Below are positions 34,826 through 42,449 of a stretch of DNA of 64,000 bases, piece after piece; the stretch's first letter is position 1, and every line of letters starts with the position of its first letter. The notes beneath the pieces were generated by a model that had not been told where the DNA came from, did not search any database, and worked only from the letters and a program-made list of their open reading frames with translations. The translations under genes were made by a program, and so were the position numbers. The stretch is from Streptomyces tsukubensis (lineage in GTDB: Bacteria > Actinomycetota > Actinomycetes > Streptomycetales > Streptomycetaceae): the NCBI RefSeq assembly GCF_003932715.1, contig NZ_CP020700.1:7896501-7960500 (forward strand), written 5' to 3'.

Positions 34826-34882
34826 TCAAACTTGACTACAAGGACTGTACTGCCCGTTTGTCTTCTAGTCAAACTTGATTAC
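34826..34882. promoter_or_regulatory. Paired direct-repeat operator between SnoaL-like and methyltransferase genes
   Basis: TCAAACTTGACTAC (34826-34839) and TCAAACTTGATTAC (34869-34882) match at 13 of 14 positions, 43 bases start to start (about four helical turns). Each core, TCAAACTTGA, is near-palindromic. The AT-rich copies stand out in a GC-rich region and likely bind a regulator that controls both genes. Confidence 0.65.
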
Positions 34883-34951
34883 GGTGATCGGCGCGTCCTG
34901 CCCCGCCCGGCCGGGGTTTCACCGGGCGGCCCGGCGGGGACGGGCTCCCGT

Positions 34952-35584
34952 ATGCCCGCCACCCCCGCCCCCGATCCCGCAGCCGCGTTCGACGCGATCG
35001 GCGCCTCCTACGAGGACGCCTTCGCCGGATCGCCCGCCCGCCGCGCCTCCCTCGACCGGCTGCAGGAACACCTCGCCCCCGGCAGCCGGATCCTGGACAT
35101 CGGCTGCGGTACGGGCCGGCCGACCGCATCGACCCTGGCCGCCGCCGGACACGACGTCCTCGGCATCGACGTCTCGCCCGTCATGGTCGCCCTCGCGGTC
35201 GACCGGGTCCCCGGCGGCACCTTCCGCCGCGCCGACATCCGCGAACTCCCCCTGGAGGAGGAGAGCTACGACGCGGTCTGCGCCTACTTCTCCCTGCTGC
35301 AGATGGACCGCGCCGACCAGATCCGGGTACTCCACCGCATCACCCGGGCCCTCGCCCCGGGCGGTCTGCTCGCCGTCGGGACCGTCCCGCTCGACGTCGA
35401 GAACTTCGACGCCGAATTCATGGGCAGCCCGATCCGGTTCACCAGCTTCGGCGCCGAACCCTTCAAGGACCTCCTCGTCCGCTCGGGACTCACCGTCCTA
35501 TGGGAACACCAGGGCCACTACACCCCCCGGCTCCCCGACGCCGAACCGGAAGCGGAACAGTTCCTCGTCTGCCGCCGCACCTGA
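34952..35584 (+). CDS. Class I SAM-dependent methyltransferase
   Basis: A 210-residue methyltransferase. Motif I is SRILDIGCGTGRPTASTLAAAGHDVLGIDVSPVMVALA (about residues 43-80), motif II is FRRADIRELPLEEESYDAVCAYFSLLQM, and then LAPGGLLAVGTVPLD. Small-molecule or quinone/polyketide O- or C-methylation is possible; specificity is unreadable. The ATG at 34952 gives normal family length; a longer frame upstream runs through the operator repeats and is rejected. Confidence 0.88.
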   Translation: MPATPAPDPAAAFDAIGASYEDAFAGSPARRASLDRLQEHLAPGSRILDIGCGTGRPTASTLAAAGHDVLGIDVSPVMVALAVDRVPGGTFRRADIRELPLEEESYDAVCAYFSLLQMDRADQIRVLHRITRALAPGGLLAVGTVPLDVENFDAEFMGSPIRFTSFGAEPFKDLLVRSGLTVLWEHQGHYTPRLPDAEPEAEQFLVCRRT

Positions 35585-35612
35585 CCGCAGGAGCCCCCGC
35601 CCGCTGTTTGCC

Positions 35613-35635
35613 CATATGCCGATGACCGTCATATG
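35613..35635. promoter_or_regulatory. Candidate PadR operator
   Basis: Two CATATG palindromes 17 bases apart form a 23-base inverted repeat ending 8 bases before the padR-like ATG. PadR proteins often bind AT-containing inverted repeats over their own promoters, so autoregulation is likely. Confidence 0.55.
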
Positions 35636-35643
35636 TTGACGGG

Positions 35644-35985
35644 ATGAGCGAACGGGCCATGCAGGAACCCACGCTGCTGGTCCTCACCGCCTTGGCGGAC
35701 CGGCCGCGTCACGGATACGCGATCATCCGGGAGGTCTCGGCGATCAGCGACGGACGCGTCAGGCTCCGGACGGGCACCTTGTACAGCGCCCTGGAACGGC
35801 TGCTGGCGCAGGGGCTGATCGCGATCGACCGCGAGGAGATCGTCGACGGCCGGCTGCGCCGCACCTACGGCCTGGCCGAACCCGGCCGCGAGGCCCTGGC
35901 GGCGGAAGCCGCCCGGCTGACCGCCACGGCCGGCGAAGCGATCCGGCGACTCGGCGGGCTCGGCGCGAAGGGGGCCACCGCGTGA
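35644..35985 (+). CDS. PadR-family transcriptional regulator
   Basis: A 113-residue winged-helix protein: EPTLLVLTALADRPRHGYAIIREVSAISDGRVRLRTGTLYSALERLLAQGLI is the PadR core, including the GTLYSALERL recognition region. The remaining part forms the dimer helix. Its stop overlaps the GTG of the following membrane protein gene by four bases (GTGA). PadR genes are commonly coupled to the membrane gene they control. Confidence 0.93.
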   Translation: MSERAMQEPTLLVLTALADRPRHGYAIIREVSAISDGRVRLRTGTLYSALERLLAQGLIAIDREEIVDGRLRRTYGLAEPGREALAAEAARLTATAGEAIRRLGGLGAKGATA

Positions 35986-36875
35986 TCGCCCGTCTCGTAC
36001 GGCTCTATCCGCGCCGCTTCCGGACCGCCTACGGCGACGAGATCGCCGCCGTCTACCAGGAGATCACCGCGGACGCGGGCCCCGCCGAACGCCTCCGCGA
36101 GGCGGGCGGGATCGCGGCGCACGCCCTGCGGCTGCGCCTGGGTCTCGGCTCCGTCCAGGGACCGGGCCGGCTGTGCGCGGCGGCCGCCCCGATCGTCCTC
36201 GCCGTCTCCGCGGCCGAAGCCGTCCGGGAACTGGCCGAAACGGCCCGCTACGCCACCGCGATCCGCGCCGAGGGGCGCATCCCGATGTTCTTCCCGACGG
36301 ACATGGTCCTGGCGGCCGCCTGTGCGGCACTGGTCGCCGCTGCCGTGGTCGCCCTGAGCGGGCGGTGGACCGTCGGCCGGCTCTGGGCCGCGGCCGCCCA
36401 GACGGTGTACGCCGTCACCGTCGCGACCGCCGGACACAGCGCCGCGGACACGGCCGCCGCCGTGGGCACGAGCGCGTTGGCCGTCACCGTCCTGCTGGCC
36501 TGTCCGCCGGACGAACATCCCGCGCCGCGGCTCCGTCTGCTGGCGGCCGCGGCCGGGACCATGATCGCGATCCCGCTGGCCGCCCTCACGCTGGACCTGC
36601 TGCCGGTGACGACGGACTACGGCCTGTGGCCCTTCCTCGTCCTGGCCCTCACGGGCGGCCTGCTCGCCCTCGACCGGGGCCGCCCGGCGCCCGCCCTGGC
36701 GGCCTCGGCCCTGGCGTCGGTGCCGTTCTTCGACGCGGCCTTCGGCTGGTACCCGCCCGCGGTCCCGGGGTTCGTCCCCGCGCTCCTTCTCCTCACCGCG
36801 ACCGGCGGGGCCCTCTACCTCGCGGCCCGCGGTCTGCTCCCGGGCCGTACGGGAAGCAGGCCGTCCGGCCACTGA
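35982..36875 (+). CDS. PadR-linked integral membrane protein of unknown function
   Basis: A 297-residue protein with a short cytosolic front (LVRLYPRRFRTAYGDEIAAVYQEI) of the type seen in PadR-coupled membrane proteins, then about seven to eight hydrophobic segments between residues 60 and 285. No transporter signature is visible. It is translationally coupled to the PadR gene by the GTGA overlap. By analogy it may be regulated by, or signal to, PadR in response to membrane or drug stress. Confidence 0.82.
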   Translation: MIARLVRLYPRRFRTAYGDEIAAVYQEITADAGPAERLREAGGIAAHALRLRLGLGSVQGPGRLCAAAAPIVLAVSAAEAVRELAETARYATAIRAEGRIPMFFPTDMVLAAACAALVAAAVVALSGRWTVGRLWAAAAQTVYAVTVATAGHSAADTAAAVGTSALAVTVLLACPPDEHPAPRLRLLAAAAGTMIAIPLAALTLDLLPVTTDYGLWPFLVLALTGGLLALDRGRPAPALAASALASVPFFDAAFGWYPPAVPGFVPALLLLTATGGALYLAARGLLPGRTGSRPSGH

Positions 36876-36898
36876 TCACCCGAGCCGGCCGGGGGTCC

Positions 36899-37492
36899 TC
36901 ACCGGGCCTGACCGGCCGGCGGTTCCGCCCCGAGCCCGCCGAGTCCGTACCGCCCGGCGAACTCGTCGGCGAGCAGCCCGAGCATCATCAGATCCCGGTG
37001 CCGTCCGGCGAGAAAGGCATAGTCCCGCAGCCTGCCCTCCTCGGTGAAACCGAGCCGCCGGTGGAGCGCCAGGGACGCCTCGTTGTACGCGTACACCCTC
37101 GCCTCGCACTTGTGAAAGCGCCGCTCGGCGAACATATAGCGCAGGAACAACACCGCGGCCTCCGCCGCGTACCCCTTGCGCTGATGCGCGGAGCCGATCG
37201 CGATCCCGTACATGAACCGGCCACTGCGCGCATCGGCCTCGTGGGAGCCGACCGTGCCGACCAGCTCCCCTCCGTCGACGGCCTCGACGGCCAGTCGGAA
37301 GCAGTCCCCGTCGGCCTCGGCGGTCGCCTGCTCCTTCGCCCATGCCCGGTATCCCTCGGCGGAGCGCGGCGGATGCAGCACATCTCCGGACCGCTGGTCA
37401 CCGGAGTGCTCGTCGAAGCGCATGAAGGCCGCCCAGTCACCGGGTTCGATACCGCGCAGGCGGACCCGCTCACCCGTCCAGAACGATGTCAT
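36899..37492 (-). CDS. RimJ/RimL-type GNAT acetyltransferase
   Basis: A 197-residue GNAT of the ribosomal-protein/small-molecule N-acetyltransferase group: MTSFWTGERVRLRGIEPGDWAAFMRF opens the fold, and the CoA loop is HQRKGYAAEAAVLFLRYMF (about residues 100-118). KCEARVYAYNEASLALHRRLGFTEEGRLRDYAFLAGRHRDLMMLGLL is classic for the family. Two ATGs (37501 and 37492) are possible and ribosome binding is weak at both; the one giving MTSFW is chosen. Single gene, convergent with the PadR-linked gene. Confidence 0.88.
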   Translation of the reverse strand: MTSFWTGERVRLRGIEPGDWAAFMRFDEHSGDQRSGDVLHPPRSAEGYRAWAKEQATAEADGDCFRLAVEAVDGGELVGTVGSHEADARSGRFMYGIAIGSAHQRKGYAAEAAVLFLRYMFAERRFHKCEARVYAYNEASLALHRRLGFTEEGRLRDYAFLAGRHRDLMMLGLLADEFAGRYGLGGLGAEPPAGQAR

Positions 37493-37535
37493 GACACCCA
37501 TTTGATCATCGCGATACCCCCGCCGGCCAGCGCTT

Positions 37536-37814
37536 TTACCGGTCCCCAAGGGCGTCGGCCGCCTGCCGGACGCCCTCCCGGCCACCGGCGTGCGTACGCC
37601 GCTCGTACCGTCTTCCGACGGCCCCGACCGCGAAGACGGCGGCCATCACCGAACCGGCCACCACCGGTCCGAGCGGCCACCCGCCCAGCACGAAGACCGT
37701 GAACAGCACGGCGCACAGCGCCATCAGCCCCCAGGGGCGCGTCAGCCGCCGATCGACTGCCAGCACCACCCGCAGCACCGGACCCGGACCGCCCTCGTTC
37801 ATCCCGCCACTCAT
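37536..37814 (-). CDS. Small two-helix membrane protein
   Basis: A 92-residue protein with two hydrophobic segments (LMALCAVLFTVFVLGGWPL and VAGSVMAAVFAVGAVG), a proline-rich front and a charged tail (RRYERRTHAGGREGV). The start at 37814 follows GGGGAGGCGGAG. The much longer open frame that runs on upstream is antisense to the ABC-F gene and is rejected. Function unknown; it sits 43 bases upstream of the GNAT gene in the same direction. Confidence 0.6.
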   Translation of the reverse strand: MSGGMNEGGPGPVLRVVLAVDRRLTRPWGLMALCAVLFTVFVLGGWPLGPVVAGSVMAAVFAVGAVGRRYERRTHAGGREGVRQAADALGDR

Positions 37815-38032
37815 CCCCGACTCCGCCTCCCCGCCCGGCTCCCGGGCCTCCTGTACGCCCCCATTCTTCCGCCCCGCCCCGCGCGCCGCCGGGGCGACCC
37901 CCGGGCAGCGGAGACCGCCCCGGCCGGACACCGCCCCCTCAGGGCATCTGCACCACCTCGGGGACCGGCGGAGACGCCCCGTCCAGCAGCCCGTCCCCGA
38001 AAAACCCGTACCCCGTCCGCAGCCCCCTCTGA

Positions 38033-38038
38033 TAGCGT
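38033..38038 (+). promoter_or_regulatory. Candidate -10 element for the ABC-F transcript
   Basis: TAGCGT resembles Streptomyces -10 hexamers. A clear -35 is not seen. If used, transcription would start near 38045 and give a 150-base leader holding the short ORF and hairpins described next. Confidence 0.35.
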
Positions 38039-38073
38039 GCCGACATCCATGACCCGTGCAACGAGGAGCGGCA

Positions 38074-38106
38074 GTGTCCACAGGAGACGACGACATCTCC
38101 GGGTGA
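38074..38106 (+). CDS. Candidate leader peptide of the ABC-F gene (MSTGDDDISG)
   Basis: A GTG-initiated 10-codon ORF follows a strong GAGGAG with 5-base spacing and ends with a TGA inside hairpin 38099-38113. Short leader ORFs upstream of antibiotic-resistance ABC-F genes sense stalled ribosomes and control read-through. A second open frame (38049-38186, 45 codons) covers it in another frame but has no ribosome binding site. Inference from layout only. Confidence 0.5.
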   Translation: MSTGDDDISG

Positions 38107-38152
38107 TACCCGGAAGTCCGCAGGCCGTCGGCGGCATCAGCCGTACCGGCCT
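38099..38152 (+). promoter_or_regulatory. Leader hairpins upstream of the ABC-F gene (possible attenuator)
   Basis: Hairpin 1 is CCGGGT-GAT-ACCCGG (38099-38113) and carries the leader peptide stop codon. Hairpin 2 (38122-38152) pairs AGGCCG with CGGCCT around an inner CGGC/GCCG stem. A ribosome paused on the leader would cover hairpin 1 and change folding downstream. Confidence 0.45.
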
Positions 38153-38198
38153 CACAGTCGTACCCTGTCCCCTCGCGCACACCTGAGGTCACTTCACC

Positions 38199-39836
38199 AT
38201 GTCCGACGCCTTCGTCGTCTGCACCGGCCTGTCGTTTTCCTGGCCGGACGACACCCCCGTCTTCACCGATCTGTCCTTCGCCTTCGGCACCGGCCGCACC
38301 GGTCTCGTCGCACCCAACGGCTCCGGCAAGACCACCCTGCTCAAACTCATCGCCGGTGAACTCCGCCCCACCGCGGGCACCCTCGCCGTCTCCGGCACCC
38401 TGGGCTACCTGCCCCAGTCCCTCCCCCTGACGGCAGGACTCACCGTCGCCGAAGTCCTCGGCATCGAGGCGACCGTCCGCGCCCTGAACGCAGTGGAATC
38501 CGGCGACGTCGCCGAGGAACACTTCACCGTCATCGGCGACGACTGGGACATCGAGGAACGCACCCGTGCCCACCTCGACCGCCTCGGCCTGCCCGGCCTC
38601 GCCCTCGACCGCAGGCTCGGCGCCCTCAGCGGCGGCCAGGCCGTCCTCCTCGGCATCGCCGCCCAGATGCTGAAGAACCCCGACGTCCTGCTCCTCGACG
38701 AACCGACCAACAACCTCGACCTCGACGCCCGCCACCGGCTCTACGACGTCCTGGAGGGCTTCACCAACTGCCTCCTCCTCGTCAGTCACGACCGGGCCCT
38801 CCTCGACCGCATGGAGAGCATCGCCGAACTCGGCCCCGGCGAACTCCGCCTCTACGGCGGCAACTTCGCCGCCTACGAGGACGCGGTGGACGCCGAACGG
38901 GAGACGGCCGAGAAGAACATCCGCAACGCCGAAGCCGAACTGAAGCGGGAGAAGCGCGAGTTGCAGCAGGCCCGCGAACGCGCCGAACGCCGCGCCGGAA
39001 ACGCCGCCCGCAACCTCAAGAGCGCCGGCCTGCCCCGGATCTTCGCCGGAAATATGAAGCGCGGCGCTCAGGAGGCCGCCGGACGCGCCGGCCGTATGCA
39101 CGCCGACCGGGTCACCGAGGCCCGCTCCCGGCTCGACGAAGCGGGCCGCGCCCTCCGCGACGACCAGCGCATCACCGTCGACCTGCCCGAGACCGACGTC
39201 CCCGCCGGACGCACCCTCTTCACCGGCGAACATCTGAGGGCCCGGCTCGGTGACCGCACCCTTTTCACCGGCGACGGGGTCGACCTCACGATCCGCGGCC
39301 CGGAACGCATCGCCCTCACCGGCCCCAACGGCGCCGGAAAGACCACCCTCCTCCGGCTGATCGGCGGCGATCTCACCCCCGACGGCGGGCAGACCCGGCA
39401 CGCCGACGGCCGGACCGCCTACCTCTCCCAGCGACTCGACCTGCTCGACCCCGACCGTACGGTTGCCGAGAACTTCGCCGACGCCGCACCGCACCGCACC
39501 CACGCCGAACGGATGAACCTCCTCGCACGGTTCCTCTTCCGCGGCGCCCGCGCCCATCTCCCCGCGGGCGTCCTGTCCGGCGGAGAACGGCTGCGCGCCA
39601 CCCTCGCCTGCGTCCTGTGCGCCGAACCCGCCCCCCAGCTCCTGCTCCTCGACGAGCCGACGAACAACCTCGACCTGGTCAGCGTGGGCCAGCTGGAGAG
39701 TGCACTCGCGTCCTACCGGGGCGCGTTCGTCGTCGTCAGCCACGACGAACGCTTCCTCGCCCGGATCGGCGTGAACCGGTGGCTGCGGCTCGCCGGCGGA
39801 GAGCTTGCGGAGACGGGAGGCCCGGAGCAGGAGTGA
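38199..39836 (+). CDS. ABC-F family ATPase (ribosome protection/antibiotic resistance type)
   Basis: A 545-residue protein with two ATP-binding cassettes and no membrane domain. Cassette 1: Walker A APNGSGKTT (about residue 39), signature LSGGQAVLLGIA (about 146), Walker B DVLLLDEPTNNLDL (about 167). Linker about residues 230-325 is charged and helical (AEKNIRNAEAELKREKRELQQARERAERR) and should insert near the ribosomal E-site/peptidyl-transferase centre. Cassette 2: GPNGAGKTT (about 372), LSGGERLRATLACVL (about 458), LLLLDEPTNNLDL. ATG with GAGGT nine bases upstream. Macrolide, lincosamide or pleuromutilin protection is possible. The upstream leader ORF strengthens a drug-inducible reading. 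Confidence 0.92.
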   Translation: MSDAFVVCTGLSFSWPDDTPVFTDLSFAFGTGRTGLVAPNGSGKTTLLKLIAGELRPTAGTLAVSGTLGYLPQSLPLTAGLTVAEVLGIEATVRALNAVESGDVAEEHFTVIGDDWDIEERTRAHLDRLGLPGLALDRRLGALSGGQAVLLGIAAQMLKNPDVLLLDEPTNNLDLDARHRLYDVLEGFTNCLLLVSHDRALLDRMESIAELGPGELRLYGGNFAAYEDAVDAERETAEKNIRNAEAELKREKRELQQARERAERRAGNAARNLKSAGLPRIFAGNMKRGAQEAAGRAGRMHADRVTEARSRLDEAGRALRDDQRITVDLPETDVPAGRTLFTGEHLRARLGDRTLFTGDGVDLTIRGPERIALTGPNGAGKTTLLRLIGGDLTPDGGQTRHADGRTAYLSQRLDLLDPDRTVAENFADAAPHRTHAERMNLLARFLFRGARAHLPAGVLSGGERLRATLACVLCAEPAPQLLLLDEPTNNLDLVSVGQLESALASYRGAFVVVSHDERFLARIGVNRWLRLAGGELAETGGPEQE

Positions 39837-39848
39837 CCCGTACCGGCC

Positions 39849-39878
39849 CCGCGGGCCGCCGAACCGGTCGGCCCGCGG
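39849..39878 (+). terminator. Hairpin after the ABC-F gene
   Basis: Perfect 10-bp stem CCGCGGGCCG / CGGCCCGCGG, 10-base loop, 13 bases after the stop. Confidence 0.7.
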
Positions 39879-39973
39879 CGTGATATCCGTGCCCTTGCTA
39901 CCGTGCGCAGAAAGTGTCGTGGGCCCGGGCGCCGGGCACGGGACACCGGAATCCCGGACACCCTGGAGGACGT

Positions 39974-40657
39974 ATGCCGGACGGAGACCCCGCGAACACC
40001 GGGTCGGTACGGGAGTGGCTGCGAGACCTGGAGGTGTTCGCCGGCCCCCTGGCGCACTTCGACCCCGCCGCGGCACCCGGCGATCCGGTCCCCCTCTTCC
40101 TCGACTGGCTGAGGGAAGCGGTGGCCGCCGGGGTGCCCGAGGCCCAGGCCATGACGCTCTCCACCGTCGGCCACGACGGCGTCCCCGACGCGCGGGTCCT
40201 CATCCTGAAGAACGTGGACGCCGACGGCTGGCAGTTCGCCGCCCACGCCGGATCCCCCAAGGGCCGCCAGCTCGGCGAACGGCCCGGCGCGGCTCTCACG
40301 TTCTACTGGCCGCTGCTCGGCCGCCAGGTGCGGATCAGGGGCACCGTGTCGCCCGACACGCCGGAGCGCAGCGCCGCCGATCTGCTGGCCCGTTCGCCCT
40401 CGGCCCGTGCCGAAGTCCTGCTGGCCCGGCAGAGCACCCCGCTGGAGAGCGCGGCAGCCCGTACCCGGGCGATGGCGGGGGCCCGGGCCCGGATCGAAGC
40501 GGACCCCGACCTGGTCAGCCCGGAATGGACCCTGTACACGGTGGTCCCCACCGCGGTCGAGTTCTGGCAGGCGGACAAGGACCGCGTCCACACCCGGCTC
40601 CGCTACGAACGCCCGGCGCCCGGCACCCCCTGGGACCGGCAACTGCTGTGGCCGTGA
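39974..40657 (+). CDS. Pyridoxamine 5'-phosphate oxidase family protein (PdxH-like)
   Basis: A 227-residue FMN split-barrel protein with the PdxH plan: PVPLFLDWLREAVAAGVPEAQAMTLSTVGHDGVPDARVLILKNVDADGWQFAAHAGSPKGRQLGERPGAALTFYWPLLGRQVRIRG in the core, and the C-terminal signature TAVEFWQADKDRVHTRLRYER ... PWDRQLLWP. It may oxidise pyridoxamine/pyridoxine phosphate, or be one of the actinomycete paralogs with other roles. ATG follows TGGAGGACGT. Single gene between two strong hairpins. Confidence 0.88.
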   Translation: MPDGDPANTGSVREWLRDLEVFAGPLAHFDPAAAPGDPVPLFLDWLREAVAAGVPEAQAMTLSTVGHDGVPDARVLILKNVDADGWQFAAHAGSPKGRQLGERPGAALTFYWPLLGRQVRIRGTVSPDTPERSAADLLARSPSARAEVLLARQSTPLESAAARTRAMAGARARIEADPDLVSPEWTLYTVVPTAVEFWQADKDRVHTRLRYERPAPGTPWDRQLLWP

Positions 40658-40680
40658 CGACGGCCCGTACCGGCCGCTGA

Positions 40681-40719
40681 TTCCGGGACCGGAGCCGGCA
40701 CCCGCCTCCGGTCCCGGAA
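40681..40719 (+). terminator. Perfect 14-bp hairpin after the PNPOx gene
   Basis: TTCCGGGACCGGAG pairs with CTCCGGTCCCGGAA around an 11-base loop, 24 bases after the stop. Confidence 0.8.
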
Positions 40720-40780
40720 CACCGGCACCCTCCGGGCCGGCTCGTCAGCCGTCCCGACCATCCCCGCAGCTACCGTTCCC

Positions 40781-40834
40781 GCAGTCACCGGCCTCGCAGT
40801 CACCGGCCCCGAAGGTTCGGCCCCGAAGGTTCGG
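40781..40834. repeat. Two adjacent tandem duplications upstream of melC1
   Basis: GCAGTCACCGGCC repeated at 15-base period, then CCCCGAAGGTTCGG repeated at 14-base period. The second unit contains CCGAA-GG-TTCGG, a short inverted repeat. Confidence 0.8.
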
Positions 40835-40922
40835 ACCCGTCCGGAACGCCGTTGTTTCCGGCCGTGTTCGATACGTGTCCCCTGAACACGACATCTCCCG
40901 GCCCACCGAAAAGATCTTCACA

Positions 40923-40944
40923 TCCATGGCACGTACACCATGGA
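40923..40944. promoter_or_regulatory. Inverted repeat upstream of melC1
   Basis: TCCATGG and CCATGGA, perfect 7-bp arms, 8-base spacer, in a relatively AT-rich stretch. Possible regulator site; no regulator gene is adjacent. Confidence 0.4.
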
Positions 40945-41159
40945 ATCTTCGGTTCATGATCGGCAGACGCTGACACGCAGTGAGATCAGAGCCCGCCACG
41001 GCCCGGCGCGCCCCTTGTGGCCTGCGTAAACGTGTCCGTATGGCAGCCAACCGAACGCGTGGTCCTTCTGTGCCGGATCCCTTCCGGGTACAGATGATCA
41101 CGGCGGTCCGCAAACAGCCTGGGGGGCCGCCTCAGCCATGTTCAGGGGGTTCATTCGCC

Positions 41160-41567
41160 ATGTCCGGATTCACCCGTCGGCAGGCCATCGGGGCCGTGGC
41201 CGGCGTCGCCGCGGGCACCGCACTCATCGGTGTCGCCAGCGCGACCGCAGACAGCGCACGGACCGGGACCGGTGCACACGGAGCCAAGTCCGCGGGGCCC
41301 GCACCCTTCGACGAGGTCTTCCAGGGCCGCCGTATCCAGGGCGCACCCGCCGAAGGCGGTCACCACGCCCACGCCCGCACCGGTGAAGGCGCCGTCTACC
41401 GCGTCCTGATCGACGGCCGCGAACTTCACGTCATGAACCACGGAAAGACCGGCTGGAGCAGCGCGATCAACCACTACGAGAGGTTCAGGACGCCTCTCGA
41501 CGCCGCGCGCACCGCGGTGGTCACGCTCAAGGGCGCGGCCGTCGTCCCCTTCAACCCCACCGCCTGA
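41160..41567 (+). CDS. melC1: MelC1, tyrosinase co-factor (copper chaperone)
   Basis: A 135-residue caddie protein that delivers copper to tyrosinase and carries it out through the Tat system. The twin-arginine signal FTRRQAIGAVAGVAAGTALIGVASATA is at residues 4-30. The mature domain has EVFQGRRIQG, the His-rich GGHHAHARTG, and YRVLIDGRELHVMNHGKTGWSSAINHYERF with the metal-delivering His/Met residues and the tyrosine that blocks the MelC2 active site. The ATG at 41160 follows AGGGGG. It is 17 bases upstream of melC2, the standard operon. Confidence 0.95.
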   Translation: MSGFTRRQAIGAVAGVAAGTALIGVASATADSARTGTGAHGAKSAGPAPFDEVFQGRRIQGAPAEGGHHAHARTGEGAVYRVLIDGRELHVMNHGKTGWSSAINHYERFRTPLDAARTAVVTLKGAAVVPFNPTA

Positions 41568-41584
41568 GCCGGGAGCAGTCAGCC

Positions 41585-42409
41585 ATGACCGTACGGAAGA
41601 ACCAGGCGAACCTCACCGCCGCCGAGAAGAAGGCGTTCGTCGACGCCGTACTGGAGGTCAAGCGGAGGGGCATCTACGACGAGTTCGTCGCCGCCCACCG
41701 CCTCCGGTTCGCGCTGGACATGAACACCGGGATATACGTGGGCCACTTCGGCCCGTCGTTCCTCCCCTGGCACCGCAAGTACCTCATCGACTTCGAGCGG
41801 GAGCTCCAGAAGATCAACCCGCAGGTGTCGATCCCCTACTGGGACTGGACCGCCGACAACACCGTCGGCGCCTCCCTCTGGGCCCCGGACTTCCTCGGCG
41901 GCACCGGACGCCCCCTGGACGACCAGGTCATGGACGGCCCCTTCGCCTACGCCGCCGGCAACTGGAACATCAACATCCAGGTCGACAGCCGTCCCTTCCT
42001 CGCCCGTAACCTCGGATACCGGGTGCCGACCCTGCCGACCCGGGCCCAGGTCGACGCGGCGCTCGCCATCCCCTACTACGACTCCGCCCCCTTCGCCAGC
42101 GGCTCGGACGGCTTCCGCTCCACCCTCGAAGGCTCCAACGGCTACATGAGCATGCACAACCGGGTGCACACCTGGGTCTGGGGCCAGATGGAGTCCAGCG
42201 TCTCCCCGAACGACCCGGTGTTCTGGCTGCACCACGCCTTCGTCGACAAGCTCTGGGCCGACTGGCACGCCCTCCACCCCACCAGCGCGGAGTACCTTCC
42301 GGCCGCCGCCACGCCCGATGTGATCGACCTCAACGAGACCATGCCGCCCTGGACCAACACCACCCCCCAGAGCGTGCTGGACCACACCCAGTTCTATATC
42401 TACGCCTGA
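41585..42409 (+). CDS. melC2: MelC2, tyrosinase
   Basis: A 274-residue type-3 copper monooxygenase that oxidises tyrosine to DOPA and dopaquinone, starting melanin. CuA ligands are His in VAAHRLR (about 38), GHFGPSF (about 54) and LPWHRKYL (about 63). CuB ligands are the two His in MHNRVHTWVWG (about 190 and 194) and one in FWLHHAFVDKLW (about 216). No signal peptide is present, as expected, because export rides on MelC1. It is the normal length for Streptomyces tyrosinases. Confidence 0.97.
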   Translation: MTVRKNQANLTAAEKKAFVDAVLEVKRRGIYDEFVAAHRLRFALDMNTGIYVGHFGPSFLPWHRKYLIDFERELQKINPQVSIPYWDWTADNTVGASLWAPDFLGGTGRPLDDQVMDGPFAYAAGNWNINIQVDSRPFLARNLGYRVPTLPTRAQVDAALAIPYYDSAPFASGSDGFRSTLEGSNGYMSMHNRVHTWVWGQMESSVSPNDPVFWLHHAFVDKLWADWHALHPTSAEYLPAAATPDVIDLNETMPPWTNTTPQSVLDHTQFYIYA

Positions 42410-42416
42410 CCCGCAC

Positions 42417-42449
42417 CGGGCCACCGCCTCAGCCCGAGGCGGTGGCCCG
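42417..42449. terminator. Hairpin between melC2 and the convergent NUDIX gene
   Basis: Perfect 14-bp stem starting CGGGCCACCGCCTC with a 5-base loop. It overlaps the last codons of the NUDIX gene and lies 7 bases after melC2. Confidence 0.8.

Larger units (their letters stand above)
40720..41159. other. Upstream region of melC with repeats and inverted repeats
   Basis: No gene. Holds two tandem copies of GCAGTCACCGGCC (40781-40808), two of CCCCGAAGGTTCGG (40807-40834), an inverted repeat TCCATGG-8-CCATGGA (40923-40944) and a possible promoter TTGTGG-18-TATGGC (41015-41044) about 115 bases before melC1. These are the likely control elements of melanin synthesis. Confidence 0.5.

Noticed and set aside
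38049..38186. A 45-codon open frame (starting MTRATRSGS) upstream of ABC-F
   Set aside because: No ribosome binding site; the overlapping 10-codon ORF with GAGGAG is a better leader candidate. Not fully excluded.
37815..40076. Long minus-strand extension of the small membrane protein
   Set aside because: Antisense to ABC-F; the true start at 37814 has a good ribosome binding site.
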